A stretch of 64,000 nucleotides of DNA, taken from the NCBI GenBank assembly GCA_028564675.1, contig JAOVVO010000034.1, positions 62,001 through 126,000 of the forward strand. The letters are read 5' to 3'. This DNA is from Onchocerca lupi (lineage: Eukaryota; Nematoda; Chromadorea; Rhabditida; Onchocercidae). Positions 49,501 through 63,200 of the stretch are shown here, piece after piece (the first letter of the stretch is position 1; every line of letters begins with the position of its first letter). The translations under genes were made by a program, and so were the position numbers. The notes below the pieces were generated by a model. The model did no database searches, had not been told where the DNA came from, and saw nothing but the letters and a program-made list of their open reading frames with translations.

Positions 49501-51765
49501 AGAAGGCTGGAAAAAATGAAAATGAAATGAAGTGAAGTTGCTTCTCTGTCCTTTGCTAAACTTGATAAGTTGCTAAATGAATGATCGAAGGAGCAGGAAA
49601 GAGACGGGATTTGAGTTCAGGATAGGATAGGATATCCACTGGGAAGTAATTACTTTTTTAGGCACTTTTATACAAAGCAAGATTAGGAAAGTTTGATGAA
49701 ATAAAGTTGGCGAGAAAGAAATGAATGTCATTCTCTACTTCTATTCATAAGAAATTTTAAAGCTGCAAATAAATGAATATCCCTTATGGGAGGACGACAA
49801 CCACAACGACAGCTATTTTCCAATCGCATGATACTGAATGGTGCTCAGGCCTAGGCACACACACACACACTTTTTTTAAATGCCATAAAAATTGAATGGA
49901 CAGCTGAAAAGTATGCCAAGCATATGCGCGCCATAATAAAAAGGTCATTTCAACGTTTTCTCTGTCTCGGCTTTTAACAAACATTGATTAATAAAGCTAA
50001 CTTTTATCAAAAATACCAGTGATAGATTGACTGATTTTCAGGAATCTTAAAAAGATGAATTATTGATAGAATGGATTAAAATCTATCCTACTGACACATC
50101 AAAAATGATCACTCACACTTAATTCTTGATGATATGAACAGTTATTATGAATAATAATGTAGACAGATTCATATTCTAATATTTTTCCGAGAAGCAAAGG
50201 AACAATGAGGCATATGAATATCAATGAATTGACAAAATTAACATGGGCTATCTTCAAAAGATCATAATTAATATGAAAAAGTTCTACAGATACGGGAAAT
50301 TGAGATTTCTTTGCCATTATACCTTCTCTGTGTTTAGTAAACAGATACATATTTAAGATTGAAAAAAAAAGCATGTTGAATAGACGGTCTTCAGATGACT
50401 GGTAATTGGAGAGAGCATTTGTTTCAAATGTTTTCGATGATAATTTCTAAAAAGGACAGATGGTGAAAATGCGAATAATGCTTCGATTCTTACATCCCTC
50501 ATTCTTCCTTGTTCAATTCTTCTCCATCCTTTCAACATTCTAATGCATTTCAATTTCTTTCTCACAATTTGTATTTTTTGAAGATAAGTAGTGTTGTCTA
50601 AGCACAAAAAACCCTTCAAATCCACTGATGAATTTTGCATTTCTTTTCAGTCTGCGTCAGCAACAAAAGTAATTTATTCGTTTTTTCTTTTCAACACTCC
50701 CTTCTGTCCCGTGTCTAAGGAATTAACTTCAGTGTGATTCAAAAGCTTAATTTTGATGTGAACCGAGCCGAACTGCTTCACAAAAAGAGTAAACAAAAAT
50801 AATTATTGTCGAAAGCAATTCACTATTGAGTTCATTGCATCACTGGAAGATTGAGATTGCGAGATTCAAAACGATAGTGGATCAAAAGGTAAATCACACG
50901 ATGACCTTGTTTTTTTAATGGGATTTATGAATGAAAGTTCTCGTAACAATACGAGATCACCGGAAATCCAGAAAATTCATCGCATGTACAAAGTCTATGA
51001 TTTGCTCAATAAAAAAGTCCTCTTAATGAATCTTCTTAGCTATTTTATCAAAATATACTGAAATTTCATTCAATTTTATTTCGAAGTCCTCGAATTCTCC
51101 GAAATCTTATCAAGACTTAGTTATAAGGTTCCATAAAGACAACAAATTATCATGAATCTCAGATTAGTGAGATTCCTACTAATTTGAACACCTCGAAATT
51201 CCACGGTGAAAAATTTCTAACAATATAAAATAAATACGTCTTTTTGTAATTGTCCTGAAGGATCTCATTATGAAAAGAATATTTCTGTTCAGTTTGTCCT
51301 TTTATCTGCATTGTTTATTGATTAATGGATAAAAATATTGTTTTTGGTATTAAAAATGTAGCGACTGTAAAATATCGTTTTCGAAGCATCTGTAAATCAT
51401 TTTATAAATCATTTTTATCATTGCGGAACTCCATGTTTCGTTACAGTGTCCAACTATAATCACTCTAAATGTTTGTATAGTATAATGAAGATTTAATTTC
51501 AGGAAAAACCTCAGCAATAAATGCGAATATATTTTTTTCTTGAATATTTAGAAATATCACTTTGATGACTCTACAGAATAAACGGTCAATTCTAACAAAT
51601 ATCAACATAGCATTAAAAACTAAATAAAAATAAATGAGCAAACACTGCAAACTATAACCTAAGCTACCTAAGAAAGTTCATTTAGTATTTCAAGATGAAC
51701 AAAGAATTTCACACAAAATTCCAATTAAAGCGCGATACATATCTAGCAAATATGTATTCACTGCA

Positions 51766-53721
51766 TTACGTGTTAAATTCCCATTCTGGATAATAATGTC
51801 GTCGCATTCGTTCAATCAATCTTTTGACTCGAGGATATTTATCATCTAATATATCCGTTATCGGCTGTCGAAATGGTAAATAATATGATGTAGCCAAATG
51901 TCCAAAAACTGTGAAATCAGACTATAAAAGAAAATTGACTAATTCTCACTCCAAAATTTTTAAAATTTAATAACTGATTTGATGCAATTTTATATTATTC
52001 GGTCATTAGAATAAATCTGTGAAAGAATGAGGCAATGTTTAAACTCTGTACTTTAAAAACTAAGTTGCTGCAACATTAAGTTCCATATTAACGTGACTGA
52101 TACAATACTTAAATTCTAACTGTTTTTCTTTCGCGAAGGATCATAAAGGACGCAGAATTTTTAAAGCTATTAATTGTTGAAGTAATCAAAAAGTAACATT
52201 AATCACTAATTATATATTAATTTCAGTCTCGTTATTCAAGTAAAACTAATATTATGTACTTGAATGAGAAGATTTGAAGATATTAGATTCTAAGACACAA
52301 TTTTTAAACAATGACAAAAATGCTCACTTTAATGAACGATTTTTTTTTAATGCAATAAATTTTATAAAAAAAATAATATACATACCATAGTAGGTTTCAC
52401 ACCAAACAAGAATTTTTTATCGCCTAAAATTATGTCAATTGCAGCAATATCTTTCAGTAGCATACTAATAAGATCATTTCGCGAACATTTACTGATACCC
52501 ATATCTAGGAATATCCGATGTACCTGAATTAATTTCGATTGTTTCATGAGTCATAATTATGAAAAGTCATTCAGAAAAATGCTGGTTTAACATTAAAAAA
52601 AAGAAAAAAAAAAGAAAGAAAATGAAGGCTGTAAAGTACAACACTTCGGATTATATCGATTTTTAGAAACTATTTAGTCGGTAAGTGAAGCGGAGCTCCC
52701 ACGCAAACAAGGAAATTCACTAAAAACTAATAAAACATGAAAGGAACCTTTACACTGATTAAGAAAATAACTGCAAATACAACCTTGCTATGAAAAGGAT
52801 ATATCGTACCACGAACAAGCCATCGCTTAATAAATGACGATTCTAATCCTTGCAGAAATTTAGACAAATTTTCTACGAATATGAAATAAAGCAGCAAGCT
52901 AAAACTAGAAAAATGAAGTCAAGGATTAAATACAATATGCAAATATTCTATACAACTATAAATATATAAAATATTTGCATATTATATATATATATATATC
53001 ATTCGCATTATACGGCTCTTTTAAGCTCAGTCAAAATTACGACTTACTAATGGGTATTGCGTTCAATCATTCGATCAATAGCCCGTGCTATGCCAACATC
53101 CTTTTCCTCCAACTCATCCTAAAAATAAGACCAAACTAAAACTAAAATACTTCAATATTCTTCGCAAGTATCACCGTCAATATACCAAAATAATTGATAA
53201 CACTTGAAAAAACGTGAGCCATAATATTTAAAAAATCACAACCTAATATTTTAAAAAATTTTGAAAAATATATGACAATCAAAATGTCACTCTTAGATTG
53301 AAATGTTTCTGCAGTTGCTCCATGATGAGTTGCGAGTCGGAAATTTTCTTTCCATTCAATTCCACAAATGGAAAATATTTTTCCCATGGTTGAAAATTCC
53401 AATAATTGCGAAGCTAAACAATTTTTTTTTTAAAGACAAGAAACTTCTAGAAGCAAAATTCTTAAAATGTTAGGATTTTATAAATAAGCATGAGCAATAT
53501 AATATTTCGCGTCTTTTCGATATGAATTGCTTCATAGTTTTAAAAATGACATCAATCTTCAAATCATCCCGTCAATATTTCATTGATGAACTATTTTAAA
53601 TTAAGTACAATTTAAAATCCCAAAAATGCGGAAATTAATAAGTATAACTATGAAAACGATAATTTAATTTTATCCAATCTCTTTTTTGCTGCAAAAATAA
53701 AATAAAACACTTTTCAATATC

Positions 53722-53752
<31 letters not shown>

Positions 53753-54445
53753 ATGTGTAGATGCATCCTACCTCATGTTTCAGTTCATTTGCTCGTAACC
53801 AGGTCTCGACTTTAAAACAGAATGGTGAAATATTGGGAGATGAAGAAGCTCGATTGAACTGGTAAAGATATACAACATCTTTTTTCCATCTCTTATTATG
53901 AATTTTGGAAATACTGGAAAATAATGAATGTAAAATGAAAAGGTAACACCAAATCAAATTCTTTTTTTTTTTCTTTTCTTTTTTGGAACTCACAATTTGT
54001 AACACTTCACAAACGAAAAGATATTCAATCCCAAAAATTTCGATAGCACATATAAAACTCAGTTATAAATAAGCATAGACTAAAATTTTTAATTAAAGTG
54101 ACAGGACTTAATGACGAAAACATGCCACATCAGTGAAACAATAAATTATTCACTAAAAAGAAATATTCATACGATAAACTTCAAGACAACGTTATGGAGA
54201 AGAAAGGGAAAATCTAGGAATCGCATTCAAAATTTTAAATTGATTATTATATTTAAATTAAATTCAAATTGAAGCAGAAAAATGTCATTTGAATTTAAAG
54301 ATTATAAATTAATTCAAAATACAGAGAATAAAATTAAAATTATTGAAATTTTCTAAATAAAGATAAATGATTACTCATTTTCAGAACCAGATTGTGATAG
54401 GATAGCTGGGAATCTACGAGCCACTTTCGTAGCACTAGTTGACAT
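51766..54445 (-). CDS. Failed-axon-connections / CDR-type GST-like protein
   Basis: Seven exons: 54445-54375, 53913-53772, 53413-53291, 53118-53048, 52904-52784, 52523-52386, 51921-51766; 273 aa; phases consistent. The fold is GST-like. A thioredoxin-type N-terminal part (about 34-112) has VVYLYQFNRA, SPFCFKVETWLRAN and FPFVELNGKKISDSQLIM. The helical C-terminal part (about 170-260) has LGDKKFLFGVKPTMSDFTVFGHLA. This is the pattern of metaxin-related Fax and the nematode cadmium-responsive CDR proteins, many of which have a membrane segment and act in stress handling or neural development. SLLLYFIFVENL near residue 140 replaces the usual soluble segment. A CATTTCAG site 24 nt before the start codon suits SL trans-splicing. 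Its role in this species is not known. Confidence 0.85.
53722..53749. repeat. A28 homopolymer in an intron
   Basis: An uninterrupted run of 28 A on the plus strand, just downstream of the donor of exon 2 of the GST-like gene. Its length is likely to vary between individuals or assemblies. Confidence 0.9.
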
Positions 54446-55185
54446 TACGGCTGTCTTTGTTTTAGCTGAAATGACTATTTTGCGCACGTTATAATTTATC
54501 ATCTCTAAAACACTTGCATTTCAGCTTTATCTTTGATCTAATAATAAAACAGATCAAGCAAATCGATAAATCATATCTGTAATACCAACTATTTGCAAAG
54601 ATTTAATAAAAATGTGTTTCTTTTCCCATTGGAATAATGAGATCTATAAAAATCCTCTGATTAATTCATTTTTTCGATAAAAATTCGAATTGACTGGTAA
54701 AATTTTTGTTTATTTTCTGAACAATAACTTACTAAAAGTATGTAAAACAGTAAAGAACCACTTGAATACTTGGAAAAACAGTCAAAAGGGTGTTCAAATT
54801 TATTTAATATTTATGCTTTTTGATATTAATCACTGATTAAGAAAAGACGAAAAAAAACTGATTGATTGCTTAACAATCATTCAATCTCTTCGAGCAGTTT
54901 TTTTCTCAGTCATGTCTAACAGTGTTTTTGTACTCATTTTTAATTCTCAAACTAATTTGCTAAAAATAATCTCAAATCATTTATTGGAAACGTCTTGAAA
55001 TCTATTTTGCACTACTACCATTGCATCTTTTTCATACTACAAGTGTATTGTGCAAACAAGCAAACTTAAAGAACAACAGAAATACTTCAACATTGGAAGG
55101 AAAAAAAGTACAAAGAAATATAACTCAAAAAGCAGCCCATACGCAAAACTTTAGGTAATTTCGATCATTTCCTAATTTTCATATT
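54446..55185. other. intergenic, no gene seen
   Basis: 740 bp between the GST-like gene start and the 3' end of the small PET117-like gene, both leftward. AT-rich, with no exon-like block. It should carry the promoter of the GST-like gene. Confidence 0.5.
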
Positions 55186-55543
55186 TTATTGTTGGAGTTT
55201 TCGAATATATTCCTTAACGCCCGCTTGACGACGCTTTTTCTGCTCTTGTTCTGTCCAAACCATAAATACTGCAAATACACTTTCATTAAAATTATCGAAA
55301 TATGGGAACAGGAAAAATCTTTAAATTCAGTTAATAGTCTATATCGTGTTTTTGCATTAATACAGCAAGGGACTTTTATTTTTAGCTCCTGAAATAGAAA
55401 GTTAGAAAAGCGGATAAAGCAGCTGTTCAGATATATTTTAATTCTAAAACAGATAACTAACCAGTGGAGAAAACGGCGAAGACTAGAGAGACTATAAAAG
55501 TCGTCCTACCATAACCTTCTTTCGATCCTTTCTTGAAGAACAT
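55186..55543 (-). CDS. PET117: small mitochondrial-type membrane protein, PET117-like
   Basis: Two exons: 55543-55462 and 55268-55186; 54 aa. The first exon encodes a short basic start and a hydrophobic segment (TTFIVSLVFAVFST, about 14-27). The second encodes a charged helix with EQEQKKRRQAGVKEYIRKL and a stop. This layout, one N-terminal membrane helix followed by a Q-rich basic helix with a GV pair, matches PET117, a small factor for cytochrome c oxidase (complex IV) assembly; human PET117 is 81 aa, so this one is short. The join is phase 1 with good splice sites (GTTAGT and TTTGCAG). A 15-nt microexon (55388-55374) could be inserted in phase but would upset the alignment. Identity is by pattern only. 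Confidence 0.55.
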
Positions 55544-57220
55544 TAAGATAAAATAATACGACTTTTTATTCCAGAATAATCTACAGCAAACACTTCCCAG
55601 CTATTTCCTGAAAAACTAATACAAGAAAAAATCACTTCTCATTAGGTGGAGAAGAAACCAACATTTCTTAACTCCCGACATCTATTCTAAGATAGAATTT
55701 AGAAGTCAAACTTGCAAATGAATTGCCTTAAGATAACTACTGCTCGGATTATAATTTAAATAGATCACTATTTACAGTGACTTGTAGGTAACTTTCAAAA
55801 TAATATGTATTCATTATAATAGATGCTTCTTACACTGATAATGCATTTGTCAACGTTGACAACAGTAAGACAAAGTTTGATTTCCAAAATTTTTATTACA
55901 ACTTGCAATAACCATAAAATAAATACATAAGTGAATTCCCATTTACAAAACAAACATAAATAATGAATGTAGTAATTCCACCAAAGTATATCACACAAAA
56001 GGCAACAAATTAGCAGTGACCGATTTCCACTCGATAAAATATCATTTCTTTAAAAGCTATTTCGAAAAATCTCCAGAAATATAATTTCCCTTTTTTCTTG
56101 AATACGAAAATATCTGAAGCTTTGTCAAATCTTGCAGAACTTTTGACAATATCATAAAAAACTTCAGTCCCTCCCTGAGAAAAAAATCCAAAAACAAGAC
56201 CTGTAGCAAAATAAAACTATCAAAGGATGACGAAACTAGAAACGAATAATTTTTGAGCACGAGGAAACACGTAAATAAGTAAAAACTGATTAAATCATAT
56301 AAATCTAGCGAAAATTCATGATAGTTTTAAATCCATCTAACACTCATCGGTATAAGGCAACCAGAGTTCCAAAAAACATATAATTACAAACAGTAATTTG
56401 GGCAAATATTTTGCAATGGGGCATCTAAATCCAAAATTTTAAAACCATAAATATTTTTTCTTCCCTTCGCTAAAAAGTCCTTCGAATATTTGCTAGAAAC
56501 GAAATAAGTATTCAAAATGAAACACCACAAATTCTTTCTGTTCTCCCATCTCCTCATCCGACCACGAATTAAGATATGATTGATTTCCTCTTCGATATTA
56601 AATCTATGTAGAAAGTACAAAACTGTGACAGAAGAGCTCAAATGGATAACCAGATGTTAAGATTATAATGTCACCGAACAGGACAGAAGTAACAAAATTC
56701 AAAAACTGACATCAAATATGTTTGAGATCATAATGTTATTGGAGTTGAATAGAATAAATTAAACAATTTTAGAAATAGAAAAGTAGCATTTTTACGATCA
56801 AAAATTGCATTTTCATGCCATATAAAATACTAAGGAAATAAAAAAAATTGAGTTTTTAATATTTTAATCTGAAAGACATTCATCATTTTCTTTGAATATC
56901 TTAAGATTCTTGAGTTTTATATAAAAATGTTTCGAGCTTTGACAGTGAATAGCCCTGTTTACCTGAGATGACTACTGCTCAACGTAAAAAAGTAACAAGT
57001 GACCTAATATTTTCAAATTTATCAAATAGCTTCATAGAGAAACAACACATCTCAGAAATAAATATTTCATTACTAATCTATTAGATAAACAGCGAAACGG
57101 TTGTAACAGAAACAAATATAGGTGAAGCGCAAAAATCCAATGAAATATTCAATAACCTAATTAACTTCTAAATTAAAAAAACAAAATCTAGTATTGCGAA
57201 AGCATTCAAAGGACATATTT
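55544..57220. other. 1.7-kb intergenic region
   Basis: Lies between the start of the small PET117-like gene and the 3' end of the VPS13 gene, both leftward. No exon-like block was found. The part next to 57220 should be the VPS13 3' UTR and the part next to 55544 the promoter of the small gene. Confidence 0.5.
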
Positions 57221-60200
57221 TCAAAGAATATCGAAGTCATCTACAGTATTTAGTGTTCTTTTCCCATGATCGTGCAGTTGTTTAGCTCGACCGACTTTTT
57301 CACAAAGTCTTTTCGCTGCTTCGAAACTACTACACCATATATGCGGTAAACGTTGTCTTCGGCCAGATGAAACTTCAAGCACTACTTCTAAAAAAAAAAA
57401 AAAAAAAAAAAAAAATCTCCTGTGACTTTAGTTACCGAAATGAAATTGCACGAGCAATTTAATGAAGAAGCGATCAAATTTTCAAAGAATAAATGAAAAT
57501 TTTTTACGATCCTTGTGGTAAAAAATCATTGATAAAAATAAAGAAAGAATTTAAACTATTTAATTTTTTTCGAATTCTAATATCAAAAAGCTTCTTAGCA
57601 AAATTCGAATAATGTACTGAACCAATAAAATAACGTTTCCATTTAACAAATCATTGCACAGCAATATTTTCGCAAAAACAATGTAAGATTACGATCCAAT
57701 TAATTGGAGCAGTTGAGGAAAAACTGCTAACAATTTGAAATTGAGTCATCCAAAAACGGAAAAGAAGAAAAATAATACCTATAGTTCCGAAGAAAATTTT
57801 TTTTTCACTGACAGGAACTGCCTGAATTAATTTAAGCTGTTTATAAGGTATCCTTTGAACCACATTGCTCGGCTCTAAATCAATTTGTCGAACGATATAA
57901 CACTGCTCGGAACAGATCAAAGCATATTGTTTTACTCGATTTCTGATTGTTGTTTGATCCAATAACATTTCTACATCAAATAATCTGCAAATTATATGAA
58001 ATAAAAATTCTAAAATCGAACAATATGAATGCGAAATCAGATTGAATTGCTATCTCACATGGGCTTCCAAATTTTAAAATCTTTTTTTTTCTTTCAGAAT
58101 TTGAAGATTTTCGTATACCATTTCTAAACTAAAGATTACATTTCATTCGTAGCGAATCCATTGATCCTCAAAAGCTCTAGTTGTGCGTAAGCAAGCGCTT
58201 CGGAATAGCATGGTAAAAGCGATTGTAAATTCATTGTAACTCGTGGCAATCGGACACGATGCGGTGGAAAGTGTGATTTCCTTGCTGAATGCTCAATGAA
58301 ATCAGAGAAAAAAAAACCAATGGGGGAAATCGAGTCTTTGAAAAACATCAGCAACTGATTATAAATCATTATAAATCGATACTCTTTATCAGCAATATTA
58401 ATTCGAATATATAAAATAAGTTAACATGTACTTGAAGGACCGCCAACTATTTCTTTAACAGCTGAAGCTGTTCCTTCAACCAAATCGAAAATTCCTTGCA
58501 CAGGCTTCGTCACCGTATCCACAGCACCAGTTGTAATTCCACGCATAGCACCCTATAAAATCACTGAGTCATAAATCATTCAATAAGATTTCATCTCCAA
58601 TGAAACAAGATTTCAAAATTAATGCACATTTAATTAGTGACTCGAAAGAACGTGAGAAGGAACTGAGGATATTCAAGTAACCAAAATTATTTCCATCCTA
58701 CAAAATTTCATTTCAAAAATTAACTCACAGTAAGTCCGCCTTTACGGCTTTCGTTATATGTATTAGTCAAAATAGCGGTTAAGCCGCCCAAAACACCAAC
58801 ACCTAAACCCTGAAAAAATGAGAATTTTAACTTAGATGACTTCTTTGCAAATTCTTGTAGCTTAGATGAACATGAAAATTTCGATAAATTAACATTCTAT
58901 AGAAGCCGAAAATGTGGTAAACTTCAGTAAACTTTAACAATCAAAAGCAAAATATATTCTACTGCAATTTCATGAAATTTTCAAAATATCACGCGTTGAA
59001 AAATATAAAAATAATATTAAAGAGCGCTTACCTTTACACCGCAATAAAGATGAGCAAGAGCAGTATTACTATCTGTCTGCGGTTGACAACGTAACATTCG
59101 TCGTCTCATCATTTCATGTTTTTCATCAAATGTCAGCGCACCAACACCAGTAGCCATTGATGATGCAACCTGAAAAGTAAATCATTTTGGTTATATAAAA
59201 AATTCAAGAATATTTATTATTCTTATGTTATTACTAATTTTTTTAAGCGGTCCCACTATCAATATCTAATGAATAATAATATAGAATAAGATATCGATTC
59301 TCATTCCATATCTAATAATCTGAGTTATGATGCAAGGTCGCTATAAAAATTTCATTCTTTCATAAAAAATATTACAAATTTTAGTGCAAGACAATCAGCG
59401 AATGTTTCGCTGAGTTATTTATTTTTAATTAAGGAAATTTAAATGTTTCTTTCTACAGACTCTAAAAGTTTCTTCCACTAAATTTTTATAAAATATGTTT
59501 TATTAATCGACCACTTTTTTTAAATGAAACATTTACAATACCTTCGATATACTGTTGGTGAAACAATATCCTAGACCACTAACAAAACCACCCAAATTCC
59601 CTTCAAACAGTAATCCTTCGAAACTTTCTTTCAAATCAGAAGCAAGACCCAACGGATTACCGAAAGCATCCATCGTTACTATGATATTGAATGTTTGATT
59701 CTTTAACTCTTCTAAAAAATCAATGAATTAAAAATATCACTTTTTTTTTTTTCATATACTTTGTTTAGTTCTTTCAACACAATACAGAATGTAAAATAAT
59801 ATAACTATTACTATCAGAATGCATCGCAAACACAAAATAATAACAAATTGATCCCATCTTGAAAAAGATCAAGCAAAGTATATGAACAAATAATTCAATT
59901 CAAAACAATAATAATTCACTGTTTAAGCATTTCAACTAACCAAGATAGAATTTGCTGAGTGTTTCAATCAGAAATGGAAACGTTTCAAAATATCGAAACT
60001 GTCGAAATGGTGGAAGAGAAATTACCGCATTTTCAAAACTGACCATTTTTAAATTGAACTGCTGTTTTAGTTTCCGCAATTCAGGTGACAAACCACTCGT
60101 TCCAACTGTCACAACTAAATAGTAAAAAATATTAACAGTAAGTTTGAAATTGGGAACTCTACATTATTTTAAAAAAGCAACCTGAAAGCACCACAGAACC

Positions 60201-63200
60201 AATTTCCAAGTCAAACGTCCCAAAATAACATCTACGAGCTTGCATCCGATCTAATTTATCGAGCTCTGTGTTTGGTGGCTGCAATAATGCAGTAGGCTTC
60301 ATACTTTCAGCAGCTTCCGCTTCTAAAAATAAAAATCTTGAAGAAGGATTAAGATTTAAAGCATATCAAAAACTTGCTCGGAGCAAAAGTATTGCGGATT
60401 CATCGAACTCCTTCTCAAGAAAAATTACCAAAAGAGAGACGTATATTTACTCCAACAGCTAAGCATTCTGGCTTACAAAAAAAAGGACTGAAATTTTAGT
60501 TGTACGTAAATAAGTTAATATACCTTGCACAAACTGAACAATTTTCCATAACAGTGTTTCGTCGAGCTGAACCGATAAATCACACATTTTCAATCGAAAA
60601 CACTGGAAATGAAAAATATTACGAGAAAATAAGTTTCTGAATAAAATATGATTTTCTTTGTAATATATTTATTTATTTATATATATGAAAATGACAAAAA
60701 TGTAGTAGTTTAAATATGTAAATAAGAAAAAAATTCGAAAATAACGCACGTCAAATATATCGTAATGTTCCAATGGTGTACAGTTCATCTCCAGTTTCAA
60801 AGCGGGAATCGAAATATATGATTCGACGGAACCTGATTCGGTACTTGTTATGTCTTGTTGACAAAACAAAACTTGCCATCGATCCGTCATCAGCAATTGA
60901 TTATCAGCCTGAAACTAATGAAATATTGAAGCTTCATCAACTCCTCAGAAAAAGAAAAAAAAAAAACGAAATATTTGGACACAAAAAATTAACCGGTTTG
61001 ATTACTAGTAGCTAATACTAATTTACATTTGTTCAAAATAAATCTGACCTGAATAACTTCAACACTACCGGTTATCTGATATGTTGAATCTTGACGATTC
61101 ACATGCAACACTATTCCTTGAAATAGTGCATAAATCAATTCTTCATGCAAACCATTGATAAAAGATAAACCAATACCTACAATAACCACATTTAATATGG
61201 ATTCCTCGGACACACGATTTAAACATAAAAGTCAGTAAGAAACAATGACGCATTGACATGATATTTCATATTTGAAAAAGTTCATAGTAACGCAATGTTT
61301 CATGCTGTTTAATATATAATGTTTTGTAAAGAATTAAAATAATGTGCATCACATGCGACACTGGAAAAATAAACTGCATTCGATATGACTAAATTGCATT
61401 GGACATTCTTACAGGTTGAAACTGAAATAGGATCAAATTGCCTAATTTGACTTGAATTTTTGAATAAAACTAAGTTACTTCAAAGTTAAATTTGTTATAT
61501 TTAAAATGTCTTTACGAAAAAAAGAAATAAAGGTGAAACGAAATAAAGACCAATTTTCTTAACATCCCCAAGCATAGCTTGTTGAAATATATGAAAATCC
61601 GGTGAGCCTACCATTTCGCATAGAAATATTTATTTCGAAATTCCATAAATTGTTAAAATTTGTTTCACAGGCACCAGATAGTGACTGTAAATGAAACAGT
61701 TCACCAGAATGATGTATTGCGTGTGCTTGATATGGTTTCTCTCGATCTGTTATGCGGACCACCTTTAAATACAATATTAGTGGTTGATTCTTACAATAGA
61801 ACATTACTAATAATCTTGGTTTTCTATATTTTTTCGGGAAGTATTCGATTACAGAAAATGAGTGAATTCAGAAAAAAAAATTTTATCAATTTAATAAAAA
61901 TCCATAAATTATGTTATTTTGTCAAAAATTATCAATGCAGAGATTAAGGATTATGTTACTTGAAAAAGAGACTGAATCACAATCAAAACTCATAAAAAAT
62001 TTTCGATCATTTAAAAATTAACAAAAAGTGAAAGTAAGAAACCAAAGTAGGTCCTCTGTGAAAGCATTCAACGTCTAAAATGCCACTTCCTGGAAGTTGC
62101 GACTGTAGTTCCCATACTTGCTCGAGTGGAATTCCTTTCTTATTCAGTTTTGATTTCTTGTTCGGAATAGCAAGTACTACTTCCGTTTTACGAGCTTCAA
62201 CAAACATTCCTTCCACCTTACAGCGTAATTGCTTTTGCTGAAATTTATTCAACAATAGAAACTAAAATAAATTCTCACTAAATGTCAAAAGCTAATTTAT
62301 ATGTCTATTTACACATTATAATTTTATTGTATGCATACTTAAATGCTTAAATTTTTTTATTTTATAGGTACAGTTATAGTACTTAATTTTTCAGAGCATA
62401 AAGAAACATGAAAAATTCATTTTTACCGATGTAAATTGCCACTTTTGGAAACGATCCCTTGCCGAATTCCGTTTTAGCATCATTAATACAAACCCCCCAT
62501 TATCCAGTACGTCAAGTACATAGCGCTCTCCCGTTTTTGCACGATTATTCATTCCAATATTTTCAAGACAACCATCTTGTGTAAAACGCCACAACTGATT
62601 ACGACTACTGTCACTGGGATTTAGTTTATTAAGTATTACTTTCCCTTTTTGTAGCACCTCCAATGCTAGTTCAAGTTCATCTGTGAAGCCATCTTCCGGT
62701 TTTCTGCAAATTTCTTCGGAATTTTCGGTTATATAGGAAATAATACATTCATTGTTATATAAATCCGAAATGGATCTAAGTATAAAATTCAAATGGAATC
62801 GATAAAAAACAAAAAAAACGGTGCGGCTATATATAAAAAAAATATATATGATTAGAAGTTAAAAACAATTTAAAAAATAGTATAAATAAATAAATAGAAA
62901 ATGAATCCAAATTATTGAAGGAATGAAATTCCCCATTTCATAGAAAAATAACAAACAAGTTGCCTGTCAAAAGAATGCGTGAATTTAATATAAACATCGT
63001 TAGTATACACCAAAGGCGGTCCCATTCCTGGCTTTTGTGGATCATAAAAATTGGATTTATTTTCGAACACTTGAAGTATCAATAATTTTTCCGCATAATG
63101 ATCATCCCAAGCATAATCTACTGTACTTCGTGCTTTACAAATCGTACGCAAATGAGAGCTTTGAGATCTGAAAAAGAAAATTCAGCATAATAAATTGGAT

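Larger units (their letters stand above)
42002..51765. other. 9.8-kb gene-poor interval
   Basis: No complete gene was found. It may hold the large first intron and regulatory region of the homeobox gene. Points of note are exon-like blocks at 42442-42602 and 46395-46514 (listed), a cluster of GATAAT/ATTATC-type repeats at about 42900-43000, an 18-A run at 46901-46918, and a CA dinucleotide run near 49856-49870. The remainder is AT-rich with stops in all frames. Confidence 0.5.

Noticed and set aside
49856..49870. CA dinucleotide run as a meaningful element
   Set aside because: A short ordinary microsatellite with no associated feature.
55374..55388. 15-nt microexon in the PET117-like gene
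   Set aside because: It is phase-compatible, but direct joining of the flanking exons aligns better with PET117, so it is more likely intronic.
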